Assembly: GCA_003134435.1 (NCBI GenBank) | Contig: PLBE01000126.1 | Location: forward strand, 1-40,733 | Reading direction: 5' to 3' | Length of the DNA: 40,733 nt | Origin: Acidobacteriaceae bacterium | GTDB lineage: Bacteria; Acidobacteriota; Terriglobia; Terriglobales; Acidobacteriaceae | In this document: piece after piece, positions 6,111-14,899 of the stretch | Layout of the letters: each line of letters starts with the position of its first letter | Position numbering within the stretch: position 1 is the stretch's first letter | Notes under the pieces: model-generated | The model's database searches: none | The model's input: the letters and a program-made list of their open reading frames with translations, nothing else | What the model was told of the DNA's origin: nothing | Program-made: the position numbers and the translations under genes

Positions 6111-8267
6111 CTATCCCTTTCCGGTCAAAACTCGAGAGGCGCGCCGCGTCACGGAAACCGGAATCTCCTCGGGCGTTTTCGTGCCTTCCGCCAATCCAAT
6201 CAGAAAATCCTGGGCGCTAAAAGCAGCCGCGCCTCGAGGCGGCCGCTTGCTGCGCCCACGTGCCGATTGCCAGGGGCGTAGATAACGGCCATCGCTCTGC
6301 AGAATTCTCGTTTTTACATTGTCCGCCATGTAAGCGGCCAGAATCTCATGCACCACGCGGTCCCGCAGCAGCGGATTCTTCAGCGGGAACAACACTTCCA
6401 CGCGCTCGTGCAAGTTGCGATTCATCCAGTCGGCGCTGCCCATGTAGACTTCAGGTTCGCCTCCGTTCTCGAAATAATAAATACGGCTGTGTTCGAGGAA
6501 TCGGCCCACGATGCTGCGGACCTGGATGCGGTCGCTGATGCCGCGAATCCCAGGCCGCAGCGAGCAGATCCCGCGCACCAGCAACTCAATCTCCACCCCC
6601 GCTTGGGAGGCGCGATACAGCGCCTGAACAATATCCTTGTCGAGCAGCGAGTTCATCTTGGCGACAATGCGCGCCGGGCGGCCCAGGCGTGCGTTCTCCG
6701 CCTCGCGCTCAATCAGCCGCAAACATTTCTCGGCCAAATCCAGAGGTGCAACCAGCAGCGGTCCGTAGCCCGGGTTTTCCGCGTAGGCAGTCAGAAAACT
6801 GAAAACATCGTGAACCGCGCTGGTGATCTCCGGGTCGGCGGTAAGCAGGCTGAGATCGGTATAGATCCGGGCGGTGGTGGCGTTGTAGTTGCCCGTGCCC
6901 AGATGCGCGTATTGCCGGGCGACGCCGTCGGGATCGCGCCGCACCAGCAGACAAAGCTTGCAGTGCGTCTTCAGCCCGACCAGGCCGTGGAACACCTGAA
7001 CCCCGGCATCTTCCATCTCGCGCGCCCAGCGGATGTTCGACGCCTCATCGAAGCGCGCCTTCAGTTCGACCACGGCAGTCACTTCCTTGTGCGCCGCCGC
7101 CGCCATCAGCGACGGCACGATCAGGGAATGTTCGCTGGTGCGGTAAAGCGTCTGCTTGATGGAGAGCACGCGCTCGTCTTCGGCCGCCGATTGAATGAAC
7201 GACAGCACCGAATCATAGGAATCGTACGGGTGATGGAGCAAGACGTCGTGCCGTCGCAACTCTTCGAACAAATCGTGGGATTTCGCGGTCAACCGCAGTT
7301 CGCGGGGCACGTAGCTGTGGAACTTCAACTCCGGCCGCGCCGCTTCGTCGTAAATATTGAACAGCCGCGAAAGATTGACCGGACCATAGACCGGGAAAAT
7401 CTGCCATGGATCCAGTTCGAACACCGTTCCCAGGCGCTCGATGATCTCGGGATCGGCGCCCGATTCGATCTCCATGCGAACCGCGTCGCCCTTGCGGCGG
7501 TTGTGCAGTTCCGCGCGCACGGATTCTAGGAGATTGCGCGACTCCTCCTCCTGCAGATACAGATTGCTGTTGCGCGTCACCCGGAAGGCGGAGGACGACA
7601 CGATATCGTAGCCCTTATACATCTTCACCGCATGATGCTCCACCAGGTCGGCAAGAAAAATGAAATCGATGGTGCCATTCGAAGGCAGGCGAACCAGTCG
7701 CGGCAGGGCCCGCGGCACCGTGACCACTCCGGTATAAGTGAGCGAAGAGCGGCGGCGGCGGCGCAGCAAAAGCGCAACGCACAGCGCCTTGTTGATGACG
7801 CGCGGAAACGGATGCGCCGGGTCCACGGTGACCGGAGTCAGCAGCGGATCAAGTTCCCGCTCACAGTAGTCGTCGACGAAAGCCAGCGCGGCGTCGTCCA
7901 GTTCGTCGATGCCAAGGACACGAATTCCCTGCTCCGTCAGTTCCGGCCGCAGGCGCTCGTTCCAGATCGAATATTGTTGGTCAACGAACTTGTGGGTTGC
8001 TTCATTAATCAGTTCCCGCTCCTCCACCATCGTGAGGCCGTCGGGAGTGGTGGAATTGTGACCGTCTTCCAGTTGCTGCAGAAGTCCACCCACCCGAACC
8101 TCAAAAAATTCGTCGAGGTTACTGGCGGAAATAGCGAGAAACTTCACGCGTTCGAGCAGCGGGTTGCGAAGGTCCTCGGCTTCTTCCAGCACGCGCCAGT
8201 TAAATTTCAGCCACGAAGCCTCGCGGTTCAGAAGGGGCGAGCGATTACTCGGCGTTTGCCTGACCAT
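6111..8267 (-). CDS. ppk: Polyphosphate kinase 1
   Basis: Membrane-associated enzyme that reversibly polymerises ATP gamma-phosphate into polyphosphate. The 718 residues contain the PPK N-terminal domain (LLNREASWLKFNWRVLEEA), the middle domain, and the C-terminal phospholipase-D-like domains with the autophosphorylated His in LVGLKTHCKLCLLVRR, followed by HLGTGNYN and TDLSLLT. The second His lies in LEHSRIYYFENGG. The ATG at 8265-8267 (MVRQTPSN) is preferred over a TTG at 8388-8390 because homologs begin just before LLNRE and a -10-like TATACT lies at 8333-8328. Neither start has a good ribosome site. Downstream is sixA, upstream pstS. Confidence 0.95.
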   Translation of the reverse strand: MVRQTPSNRSPLLNREASWLKFNWRVLEEAEDLRNPLLERVKFLAISASNLDEFFEVRVGGLLQQLEDGHNSTTPDGLTMVEERELINEATHKFVDQQYSIWNERLRPELTEQGIRVLGIDELDDAALAFVDDYCERELDPLLTPVTVDPAHPFPRVINKALCVALLLRRRRRSSLTYTGVVTVPRALPRLVRLPSNGTIDFIFLADLVEHHAVKMYKGYDIVSSSAFRVTRNSNLYLQEEESRNLLESVRAELHNRRKGDAVRMEIESGADPEIIERLGTVFELDPWQIFPVYGPVNLSRLFNIYDEAARPELKFHSYVPRELRLTAKSHDLFEELRRHDVLLHHPYDSYDSVLSFIQSAAEDERVLSIKQTLYRTSEHSLIVPSLMAAAAHKEVTAVVELKARFDEASNIRWAREMEDAGVQVFHGLVGLKTHCKLCLLVRRDPDGVARQYAHLGTGNYNATTARIYTDLSLLTADPEITSAVHDVFSFLTAYAENPGYGPLLVAPLDLAEKCLRLIEREAENARLGRPARIVAKMNSLLDKDIVQALYRASQAGVEIELLVRGICSLRPGIRGISDRIQVRSIVGRFLEHSRIYYFENGGEPEVYMGSADWMNRNLHERVEVLFPLKNPLLRDRVVHEILAAYMADNVKTRILQSDGRYLRPWQSARGRSKRPPRGAAAFSAQDFLIGLAEGTKTPEEIPVSVTRRASRVLTGKG

Positions 8268-8527
8268 AGGGTCCAGTGGAACGTTGCTGTCTTTGGAGGT
8301 AACTTGGTGCGGCGACCAACCTGAAACAGTATACCAACTTGGCTGCGCGATATAGGCTTCGAGTGAGAGAACAGAATGGCCGCTCGGCAACTGGTGGCTT
8401 CTGGAACCTATGGGGAGAAAGGCACCGCCAGCACCCTTAAGATCTCGAAGCGCTTGGCGGGCGCGGATCGAAATTCAGCTTGCGCGCCACCAACGGAACC
8501 CGCCACCGCTCTATTCCCTTCGCGCCC

Positions 8528-9541
8528 TCAGTGGATTTGCTTGATTGCCGCTTTCACCTTCTCCGCCACGCTCGCGGGCAGCGGGGCGTAGCTGAGCTGG
8601 GTCGTCATCTTCTGGCCATCCGTGACCATCCAATCCAGAAAATCCCCAATAATCTTTCCCTTTTTCGGATCTTTTGCTTGCGCCGGAATCAGCAGCCACG
8701 TAAAGCTGGAAATGGGATACGCCGTCTTGCCGGGCGCATTTGTGATGGAAACGCGGAAATCGGCCGGCATTTTCGGCGCCGAGGCCGCCGCTTCCGTAAC
8801 TCCATCAAGCGACGCCTTTACGAAGTTGCCGGCGGCGTTCTTGATCGATCCGAAAGTAATTTTGTTCTCCAGAGCATAGATCAGTTCGATGTATCCAATC
8901 GATCCCTGGAGTTGCCGGATCTGTCCCGCCACACCTTCGTTACCCTTGCCGCCAAGACCGAGCGGCCACTTCACAGATACTCCCTTGCCCACGCTATTGG
9001 CCCAGTCTTTGCTGATCTTGGAGAGATAGTCGGTGAAGATGAAAGTAGTGCCGCTGCCTTCGGACCGGTAAATCACAACGATCGACTGGTCGGGAAACTT
9101 AACGCCAGGATTGGCCTGCGTGATCGCCGGATCGTTCCACTTCTGGACTTTCCCGAGATAAATGCCGGCGAGCGCTTCGGGAGTGAACTTGATTTCTCCG
9201 CTCACGCCGGGGACGTTGTAGGCGGGCACCACCGCACCCAGCACCGTGGGGATGAGCATAATCTTGGTTTTCGACTGCGCCAGTTGCTCGTCCGACATGG
9301 GAAAATCGCTGGCTCCGAAATCGACCGTGCCGTTCACCACTTGACGTATGCCCCCGCCGCTGCCAATCGACTGATAGTTGATCTGCACATCCGGATGCAG
9401 CTTGTTGTACTCGCTGAACCACTTGGAATACACGGGATACGGGAAGGTGGCGCCCGCTCCATTCAACGTGGTCTGCGCCATCACCGGCAACGCCAATGTA
9501 ACAACCGTCAACAGAACTAAAAATGCGATGCGACGTAGCAC
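8528..9541 (-). CDS. pstS: Periplasmic phosphate-binding protein PstS
   Basis: Substrate-binding component that delivers phosphate to PstCA. The 337 residues begin with a signal peptide (MLRRIAFLVLLTVVTLALP, then VMAQ) with cleavage probably after Ala22 in VMAQ. Phosphate-binding loops are seen as NGAGATFPYPVYSKWF, QSIGSGGGIRQVVNG, GASDFPM and YRSEGSGTTFIF. The start is GTG at 9539-9541, with GGAGGA 8 bases upstream. The gene is detached from pstCAB and is followed on the same strand by ppk after 260 bp. A strong Pho-box candidate lies 58 bp upstream. Confidence 0.96.
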   Translation of the reverse strand: MLRRIAFLVLLTVVTLALPVMAQTTLNGAGATFPYPVYSKWFSEYNKLHPDVQINYQSIGSGGGIRQVVNGTVDFGASDFPMSDEQLAQSKTKIMLIPTVLGAVVPAYNVPGVSGEIKFTPEALAGIYLGKVQKWNDPAITQANPGVKFPDQSIVVIYRSEGSGTTFIFTDYLSKISKDWANSVGKGVSVKWPLGLGGKGNEGVAGQIRQLQGSIGYIELIYALENKITFGSIKNAAGNFVKASLDGVTEAAASAPKMPADFRVSITNAPGKTAYPISSFTWLLIPAQAKDPKKGKIIGDFLDWMVTDGQKMTTQLSYAPLPASVAEKVKAAIKQIH

Positions 9542-9598
9542 TCGAGGAGTCCTCCGTTTGCGTGATTTAAGTTATCCCACCTTGTTGTATGTTGAAAG

Positions 9599-9617
9599 TG
9601 TTACAGCAAGGTTACAG
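9599..9617 (-). promoter_or_regulatory. Putative Pho box upstream of pstS
   Basis: On the minus strand, CTGTAACC and CTGTAACA are direct repeats separated by TTG, so the half-sites recur every 11 bp. Seven of eight bases match between them, and a weaker third copy, TTTCAACA, starts 10 bp further on. CTGTNAxx half-sites at 11-bp spacing are the PhoB-type pattern. The site lies 57 bp upstream of the GTG start, a normal distance for an activator site at the -35 region. Confidence 0.75.
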
Positions 9618-9654
9618 TGGAGTGAATTTCCCATGAAAGCGCTTTGTTTTGCAA

Positions 9655-10524
9655 TTACTTAGCGAGTCGCGCCAGTTCGCGGCCAAACAGCGTATTGTCG
9701 GGGAATTCGCGTTGCAGGCCCAGCAGAAGCTCGCGGGCGCGCGCCGCATCTTTCTCCCGCACGTACGCAATGGCCAGCAGGATGCGCGCGAATGGGGCGA
9801 GCAGCTGGCCCTTTGCCGCAGTGGTCTGAAGTTCGTCAATGCCGCCGGCTTTGTCTCCCGAGACTCCGCCCAGACGGAGCACCCAGCGCACTGGCGCAGC
9901 CATCGATCCGATGATGTAACGGCTGACGCCGCTGGCCAGATGCGCGTCGTAGCAGGTTGGATCGGCGGCCAGCAGTTGCCCCGCCCACGCGGTCGCTTCC
10001 TTGGTGTAATGCAGCGACGCCAGATTGCGTTTTTCGATCAGCGCCGCGAAGTCGGAGCGCAAGCCGTTGGCCAACGTCATGGCCAGCAGCGCGTCCCGAT
10101 CGCGGGCATCCCGGCTGAGCCGTGTCTTCGCCAGGCTCTCGGCGCGATCGAGTTGCTGTTCGAAGCGTGCGCGTTGCTGCGCGTCGGCTTCATATTTTTT
10201 GCGTGCGCCGAAGATGGAATCGTCCTCATAAAACTGCGCGTCCAGAACGCCGAGACGGTTGAACTCAGAAAACAGGACGCCCGCCGCCTCACTCACCGGC
10301 CCCATCGGATTTTCCGGATGCGCTTTTTCCCAGGACTCGAAATCCTTTTGCGCGCCGCCAAAATCCAGATCATAGAGGCGGCGGAATCCAGCTTCGAGGC
10401 CAGCCGAGGGCAACTCGGCCAGCGTCCACGGTGCGCTCATCAGCAGCACCAACGCCGCCACCACGGCCATCGAGGCTCTTTTGGTAACGCGGCTAAACCG
10501 CAGTTGATCCCTCATAAAAGCCAT
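9655..10524 (-). CDS. Secreted or membrane-anchored TPR-like protein of unknown function
   Basis: Not recognised as a named family. The 289 residues have an N-terminal hydrophobic segment (ASMAVVAALVLLMSAPWTLA, about residues 18-37) that reads as a signal peptide with a possible cleavage at TLA. The rest is helical and TPR-like: FRRLYDLDFGGAQKDFESWEKAHPE at the front and FARILLAIAYVREKDAARAREL at the end both follow the paired-helix spacing. The ATG at 10522-10524 is chosen; a TTG 15 bp upstream is less likely. It is divergent from the glucoamylase gene with 125 bp between. A scaffold role in the periplasm is a guess from fold only. Confidence 0.8.
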   Translation of the reverse strand: MAFMRDQLRFSRVTKRASMAVVAALVLLMSAPWTLAELPSAGLEAGFRRLYDLDFGGAQKDFESWEKAHPENPMGPVSEAAGVLFSEFNRLGVLDAQFYEDDSIFGARKKYEADAQQRARFEQQLDRAESLAKTRLSRDARDRDALLAMTLANGLRSDFAALIEKRNLASLHYTKEATAWAGQLLAADPTCYDAHLASGVSRYIIGSMAAPVRWVLRLGGVSGDKAGGIDELQTTAAKGQLLAPFARILLAIAYVREKDAARARELLLGLQREFPDNTLFGRELARLAK

Positions 10525-10649
10525 GTAAACATCTTGCAAGGCACGTGAACATATTGGATGTTAGATGCGAATGATTCCCGCTGGGGTCAAACTTCGCGCA
10601 CAAAATCCCCAATTTCTGGCAAACTGCTTGTCTGCGAGGATGGACCTCA

Positions 10650-13052
10650 GTGAGCGAAGAAAAAAGACTGCGCTACGCCCCGGGCTGGCCCGGAATCGAG
10701 CCGCGCTGGACCTCGAGCGCCAAAACCGGCGTAGGCACGGCACTGAACCTCCACAGTCGCGTCTGGTTCACCCTGAGTCATGGCATTCTCAATGAAATCT
10801 ATTTTCCCCGCGTGGACCAGGCCTGCACCCGCGACCTTGGCCTGATCGTCACTGACGGACGCGAATTTTTCTCCGAAGAAAAACGCCATTGTACCTTCGA
10901 CAATGTCCCTATCGAACCCGGCGTGCCGGTTTACGAGCTGAACAATACATGCAAGAGCGGACGCTACCGGATCGAGAAGGAAGTTCTGACTGATCCGTGG
11001 CGCAATGTGGTGCTGCAGAAAATCAAGTTTGTCCCGCTTCAGGGAAACCTCGGCGACTACCGGCTCTACGCGCTGCTGGCGTCGCACCTGGCGAATATGG
11101 GATACGGCAACACGGGCTGGGTGGGCCATTACAAAGGCCATCCGATGCTGTTCGCCGAACGCGATTCCTGCGCCCTCGCACTCGCCTGCTCCGCGCCCAT
11201 GCCCAAATGCTCCGTCGGATTTGCCGGCTCATCGGACGGCTGGCAGGATCTATCGCGTCATTTCCAGATGACCTGGGAATATGACCGCGCCGAAAACGGC
11301 AACATCGCCCTCACTGCCGAGATTGACCTGGCCGCCTGCCAAGGCGAGTTCATCCTCGCTCTCGGCTTTGGCGGAAACTGGGCCGAGGCCGGTCAGCAAA
11401 CCCTCTCTTCCCTGCTGACTTCCTATGACACCATCCGCCAGGACTACGTCTTTCACTGGCGGAACTGGCAGAATACTCTGAAGAACCTCGATGACCCGCC
11501 GCGAGAAAAGGACCTCTATCGGGCCAGCGCTGCGGTGCTGCGCACTCACGAATCCAAGGACTTTCTCGGCGGCATCATCGCCAGCCTCTCCATTCCCTGG
11601 GGCTTCAACAAGGGCGACGAGGATCTCGGCGGATATCACCTCATCTGGCCGCGCGATCTGGTGGAAAATGCCGGCGGCTTGCTGGCCGCCGGAGCGGACG
11701 AAGACGCGCTACGCGTGTTGCATTACCTGGAGGTCACCCAGGAGGCCGATGGACACTGGGCGCAGAACATGTGGCTCGACGGACGGCCCTACTGGAACGG
11801 CTTGCAGATGGATGAGACCGCCTTTCCGATTCTGCTGGTCGATCTGCTGCGCCGCCAATCGCCCCGCTGCTTCGGCGACAGCGCCCGCTGGTGGCCGATG
11901 GTGCGCAAAGCCGCTGCCTTCATCGCCGCCAATGGCCCGGTTACGCAGCAGGACCGCTGGGAGGAAGACGGCGGATATTCCCCCTTTACTTTAGCCGCCG
12001 AAGTCTCCGCTCTTCTCATCGCCGCCGATCTCGCGCCATCAACGGGCGAGAACCAACCCGCCGAATTTCTCCGCCAGATGGCCGACACCTGGAACGACAA
12101 CATCGACCGCTGGACCTACGCGCTGAACAGCGACCTGGCGAAGAGGTTCGGAGTCGAAGGCCATTACGTGCGTATTACGCCGCCCGACGGGGACGGCGCC
12201 GCTTCGCCCCTGCAGGGCTTTGTCCCCATCAAGAATCGTAGCTTCAGTCCGAGCGCTCCCGCTGTCGAGATCGTCAGTCCGGATGCCCTCGCTCTGGTGC
12301 GCTTCGGTTTACGCGCGCCCGACGATCCACGGATTGTGAATACCATCAAGGTGATCGACGAACTGCTGCGCGTGACCCTTCCCCAGGGTCCGAACTGGTA
12401 TCGCTACAACTACGACGGCTACGGCGAGCACGAAGACGGATCCCCGTTCGACGGCAGGGGAATTGGCCGTCCCTGGCCGCTGTTGGCGGGCGAGCGCGCC
12501 CACTATGAACTGGCGGCTGGACACGTCGATTCCGCCGGATCATTGCTCGGCGTGATGGAAAACTCAACCGCTGTGACCCGCCTGATTCCCGAACAGGTCT
12601 GGGACCAGAAAGACATTCCGGAACGCGAGCTCTTCGCCGGAAAAGGGTCGGGATCGGCGTGTCCGCTGGTGTGGGCGCACTCCGAGTACATCAAGTTGCG
12701 CCGGTCGCTGGCCGACGGCAAAATTTTCGACCAGCCTCCGCAAACCGTCGAACGCTATCTAAACAGAAAAATATCCGGGCAGTATTTCAACTGGCGCTTC
12801 AATAACAAGGCACGCACCATGCCGTGCGGGAAGAAACTGCGCCTCCTGCTGCTGGAACCGGCCCTGGTGCACTGGACCTTCGACGGCTGGAACCACAGTA
12901 AGGACAGCGATTCCAGCGACAGCGGATGGAATATTCAGCACGTCGATCTGCCCACGGAATCTCTGGCCACTGGACGGCAAGTTGCCTTTACATTTCTCTG
13001 GAAGAACTCCGGGCAATGGGAGGGGCAAGACTACGCCGTAACCATCGAGTAG
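10650..13052 (+). CDS. Glucoamylase-type glycoside hydrolase, GH15 family
   Basis: Hydrolyses alpha-1,4 (and likely alpha-1,6) glucosidic bonds from non-reducing ends, releasing glucose. The 800 residues have an N-terminal beta-sandwich (about 1-270, starting RYAPGWPGIEPRWTSSAKTG) and an (alpha/alpha)6 barrel with GYHLIWPRDLVENAGG. The candidate general acid is E389 in WNGLQMDETAF and the candidate base E648 in LIPEQVWDQ, matching the bacterial glucoamylase pattern. There is no signal peptide, so it is probably cytoplasmic and acts on internal glucan or imported oligosaccharides. The GTG start at 10650 has GAGG about 10 bases upstream. It is a single gene flanked by a divergent and a convergent gene. 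Confidence 0.92.
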   Translation: MSEEKRLRYAPGWPGIEPRWTSSAKTGVGTALNLHSRVWFTLSHGILNEIYFPRVDQACTRDLGLIVTDGREFFSEEKRHCTFDNVPIEPGVPVYELNNTCKSGRYRIEKEVLTDPWRNVVLQKIKFVPLQGNLGDYRLYALLASHLANMGYGNTGWVGHYKGHPMLFAERDSCALALACSAPMPKCSVGFAGSSDGWQDLSRHFQMTWEYDRAENGNIALTAEIDLAACQGEFILALGFGGNWAEAGQQTLSSLLTSYDTIRQDYVFHWRNWQNTLKNLDDPPREKDLYRASAAVLRTHESKDFLGGIIASLSIPWGFNKGDEDLGGYHLIWPRDLVENAGGLLAAGADEDALRVLHYLEVTQEADGHWAQNMWLDGRPYWNGLQMDETAFPILLVDLLRRQSPRCFGDSARWWPMVRKAAAFIAANGPVTQQDRWEEDGGYSPFTLAAEVSALLIAADLAPSTGENQPAEFLRQMADTWNDNIDRWTYALNSDLAKRFGVEGHYVRITPPDGDGAASPLQGFVPIKNRSFSPSAPAVEIVSPDALALVRFGLRAPDDPRIVNTIKVIDELLRVTLPQGPNWYRYNYDGYGEHEDGSPFDGRGIGRPWPLLAGERAHYELAAGHVDSAGSLLGVMENSTAVTRLIPEQVWDQKDIPERELFAGKGSGSACPLVWAHSEYIKLRRSLADGKIFDQPPQTVERYLNRKISGQYFNWRFNNKARTMPCGKKLRLLLLEPALVHWTFDGWNHSKDSDSSDSGWNIQHVDLPTESLATGRQVAFTFLWKNSGQWEGQDYAVTIE

Positions 13053-13085
13053 GCAAACGCGTAGGGATAAATCTTTACCGGGGTA

Positions 13086-13475
13086 CTAACTCTCTACTTT
13101 GGGACTCTCCAGGTAAGCCCATCGTTCCGCCAGTTTGCCGTCCGCCACTCGCCAGATAACGATGCCGCCGAAGCGCAGCTTCTTTCCGGTGTCGCGATCC
13201 GTACCTCGCCAGACATTGCGCACCACGACTTTGTCGCCCTCCACGATTACATCCTCTACGGTGACGTGCATGTCGGGAAATTTCTTCAACGCTCCGCCTA
13301 CATACACCTTCGCTCCCTGGGGACCGGGCGGCATCCCCGGAGGCACGTCGCTGCCTCGATCCACAAAATCGGGCGCGAAGTTCACGTCGGCAATCTCGAG
13401 GTTCTTGCGATTCACGAATTCCTCGAAATGATTGCGGATGAACTGCTTCAACTCTTCTGGGCTGGCCTGCGCCAT
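13086..13475 (-). CDS. SnoaL-like / NTF2-like ester-cyclase family protein
   Basis: Small alpha+beta-barrel protein of the SnoaL-like polyketide cyclase group; substrate unknown. The 129 residues start MAQASPEELKQFIRNHFEEF and include NFAPDFVDRGSDVPPG, AKVYVGGALKKFPDMHVTVEDVI and a final RFGGIVIWRVADGKLAERW strand pair, the usual carboxy-terminal pattern. The ATG at 13473-13475 has GGAGG five bases upstream; an upstream TTG would shift the start into that ribosome site. It follows the NmrA-like gene after 18 bp on the same strand, so both probably answer to the HxlR regulator. Environmental SnoaL proteins are often paired with such reductases. Confidence 0.85.
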   Translation of the reverse strand: MAQASPEELKQFIRNHFEEFVNRKNLEIADVNFAPDFVDRGSDVPPGMPPGPQGAKVYVGGALKKFPDMHVTVEDVIVEGDKVVVRNVWRGTDRDTGKKLRFGGIVIWRVADGKLAERWAYLESPKVES

Positions 13476-13493
13476 TCTGTCCTCCAATCAGCG

Positions 13494-14366
13494 TTACGCC
13501 GGGTGCGCCATCGGCGCAATAAATGCGCTCTTGAATTCTCTCAAGAACTGCGTCATCCGTAAGGGTTGCCGCCCGACAACATCGGCGAACACGTTGTCCA
13601 CCACGCCCCCGCGCCCCTCAATGTAATAGCGCTGCAAATCAATCAACGCTTCGACCTGCCAACTGGGCATGCCTTGGTCGAGCATGGCCTGCCGCTGCTG
13701 CGGAATGGGAATGTCTACGTAGCGGGCGGGCGTGCCCGTGACCTGCGAAACCTTTTCCGCTAGCTCCGCGTACGTCAGGGCTTCCGGCCCATTCAGTTCG
13801 TAGGTTGCGCCCTGGTGCGACGGACTGGTGAACAGCGTGGCAACAAATGCGCCAATATCCCGCGTGTCGATGAAACTCACGCGCGCAGCGCCCATCGAAG
13901 AGTAAAACGCTCCCTGGGTTCGGATGGTCGGAGCATAGTAATTGACGATGTTCTGCATGAAGCTGTTGGGCCGGATGATGCTGTGCCGCAGACCCGATGC
14001 CGCCAGCACCTTCTCCACCTGGTTGTGCCAGCGCGGAAAGGATGCGTCGAAAACCCCGGCGCCCAGGGCCGAATTCAACACCAGATGCTGCACTCCGGCG
14101 GCCTTGCACGCCTCGATTGCCTTCGACTCCAAGTCCACCAGTTGCGGCACGGGACCGCAGACCAGGAACACCTGGTCCACTCCTTCCAGCGCGCGCATCA
14201 TGGCCGACCGGTCGGCGAAGTCCGCGATCGCCGCCGGCACTCCCGCCGGCCGATTGGCGGCATCCTTTTCAGAGCGGTAAAGCGCCTTCAACGGCTTGCC
14301 TGTTTTCACAACTGCGTCCATCACTTGGCTGCCCACGTTTCCGGAGGCTCCAGTCACCAGAATCAT
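13494..14366 (-). CDS. NmrA-like NAD(P)-binding reductase
   Basis: Atypical short-chain dehydrogenase of the NmrA/azoreductase-like branch. The 290 residues begin MILVTGASGNVGSQVMDAVV, the Rossmann GxxGxxG motif, followed by ALYRSEKDAANRPAGV, FLVCGPVPQLVDLE and IIRPNSFMQNIVNYYAP. The catalytic Tyr-Lys of classical enzymes is not evident, as expected in the NmrA group, so it may bind NADP as a redox sensor or reduce quinone-like substrates. The start at 14364-14366 has GGAGG eight bases upstream. It is divergent from an HxlR regulator with an operator-like inverted repeat between, a common arrangement for quinone/aldehyde stress genes. Substrate is inference. Confidence 0.88.
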   Translation of the reverse strand: MILVTGASGNVGSQVMDAVVKTGKPLKALYRSEKDAANRPAGVPAAIADFADRSAMMRALEGVDQVFLVCGPVPQLVDLESKAIEACKAAGVQHLVLNSALGAGVFDASFPRWHNQVEKVLAASGLRHSIIRPNSFMQNIVNYYAPTIRTQGAFYSSMGAARVSFIDTRDIGAFVATLFTSPSHQGATYELNGPEALTYAELAEKVSQVTGTPARYVDIPIPQQRQAMLDQGMPSWQVEALIDLQRYYIEGRGGVVDNVFADVVGRQPLRMTQFLREFKSAFIAPMAHPA

Positions 14367-14434
14367 TGCTTCATCCTCCAACAACAAAAATTCGTCATCT
14401 TGCCGGGCTACGGCATCGATTGCTTAAACATCGT

Positions 14435-14461
14435 TTGTCTGAACGTCGTTCGTTCCGACAA
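14435..14461. promoter_or_regulatory. Operator-like inverted repeat between NmrA-like and HxlR genes
   Basis: TTGTCTGAACG (14435-14445) and CGTTCCGACAA (14451-14461) are inverted with one mismatch and a 5-bp spacer, a length fitting a dimeric winged-helix regulator. It lies 69 bp from the NmrA-like start and 62 bp from the HxlR start, between two divergent genes, the classic place for an HxlR autoregulatory operator. TTGTC can also form part of a -35 element. Confidence 0.7.
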
Positions 14462-14522
14462 GGTACGCTATCGCAGCCCAGGTTGAGAAGAACGCACAAA
14501 TTTGTAAGCTCGGGAGCGGCAC

Positions 14523-14870
14523 ATGGGAGCGGCCATGAAAGATCATTTCGGATGTCCCGTACAGGCCACGTCGAATGTTCTGTCGGGAAAATGGAAAGTC
14601 CTCATTGTGTGGCACTTATCCTTCGGTTCGCGCCGTTTCGCCGCGCTGCGCGACTTGCTGCCCGGAGTCAGCGAAAAGGTCTTAACTTCCCAACTTCGCC
14701 AGCTCGAACGCGATGGAGTTGTAAGGCGTGAGGTGACCGCAAGCGTTCCGCCGCGAGTGGATTACATGCTCACTGGATCGGGCAACGATCTGATTCCGAT
14801 CATGAAAGCCATGTGCGAGTGGGCCGCAAAATATCTCGGCGTGAAGTCGAGCATGGGCGTCTCCGCGTGA
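14523..14870 (+). CDS. HxlR-family winged-helix transcriptional regulator
   Basis: DNA-binding repressor or activator. The 115 residues contain the family signature CPVQATSNVLSGKWKVLIVWHL, the recognition region RRFAALRDLLPGVSEKVLTSQLRQLERDGVVRR and the C-terminal dimer part YMLTGSGNDLIPIMKAMCEWA. Cys11 (counting MGAAMKDHFGC) matches the redox- or electrophile-sensing Cys found near the N-terminus of several HxlR/YodB-type proteins, so oxidative or quinone sensing is possible. A second in-frame ATG lies at 14535. It is divergent from the NmrA-like gene and very probably controls it through the inverted repeat at 14435-14461. Confidence 0.93.
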   Translation: MGAAMKDHFGCPVQATSNVLSGKWKVLIVWHLSFGSRRFAALRDLLPGVSEKVLTSQLRQLERDGVVRREVTASVPPRVDYMLTGSGNDLIPIMKAMCEWAAKYLGVKSSMGVSA

Positions 14871-14899
14871 ACCAGTGACGCATGAAGCTGCCATTGGCT

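Noticed and set aside
6348-7529. Long open frame antisense to ppk
   Set aside because: Entirely within the complement of a well-conserved gene and of low-complexity composition.
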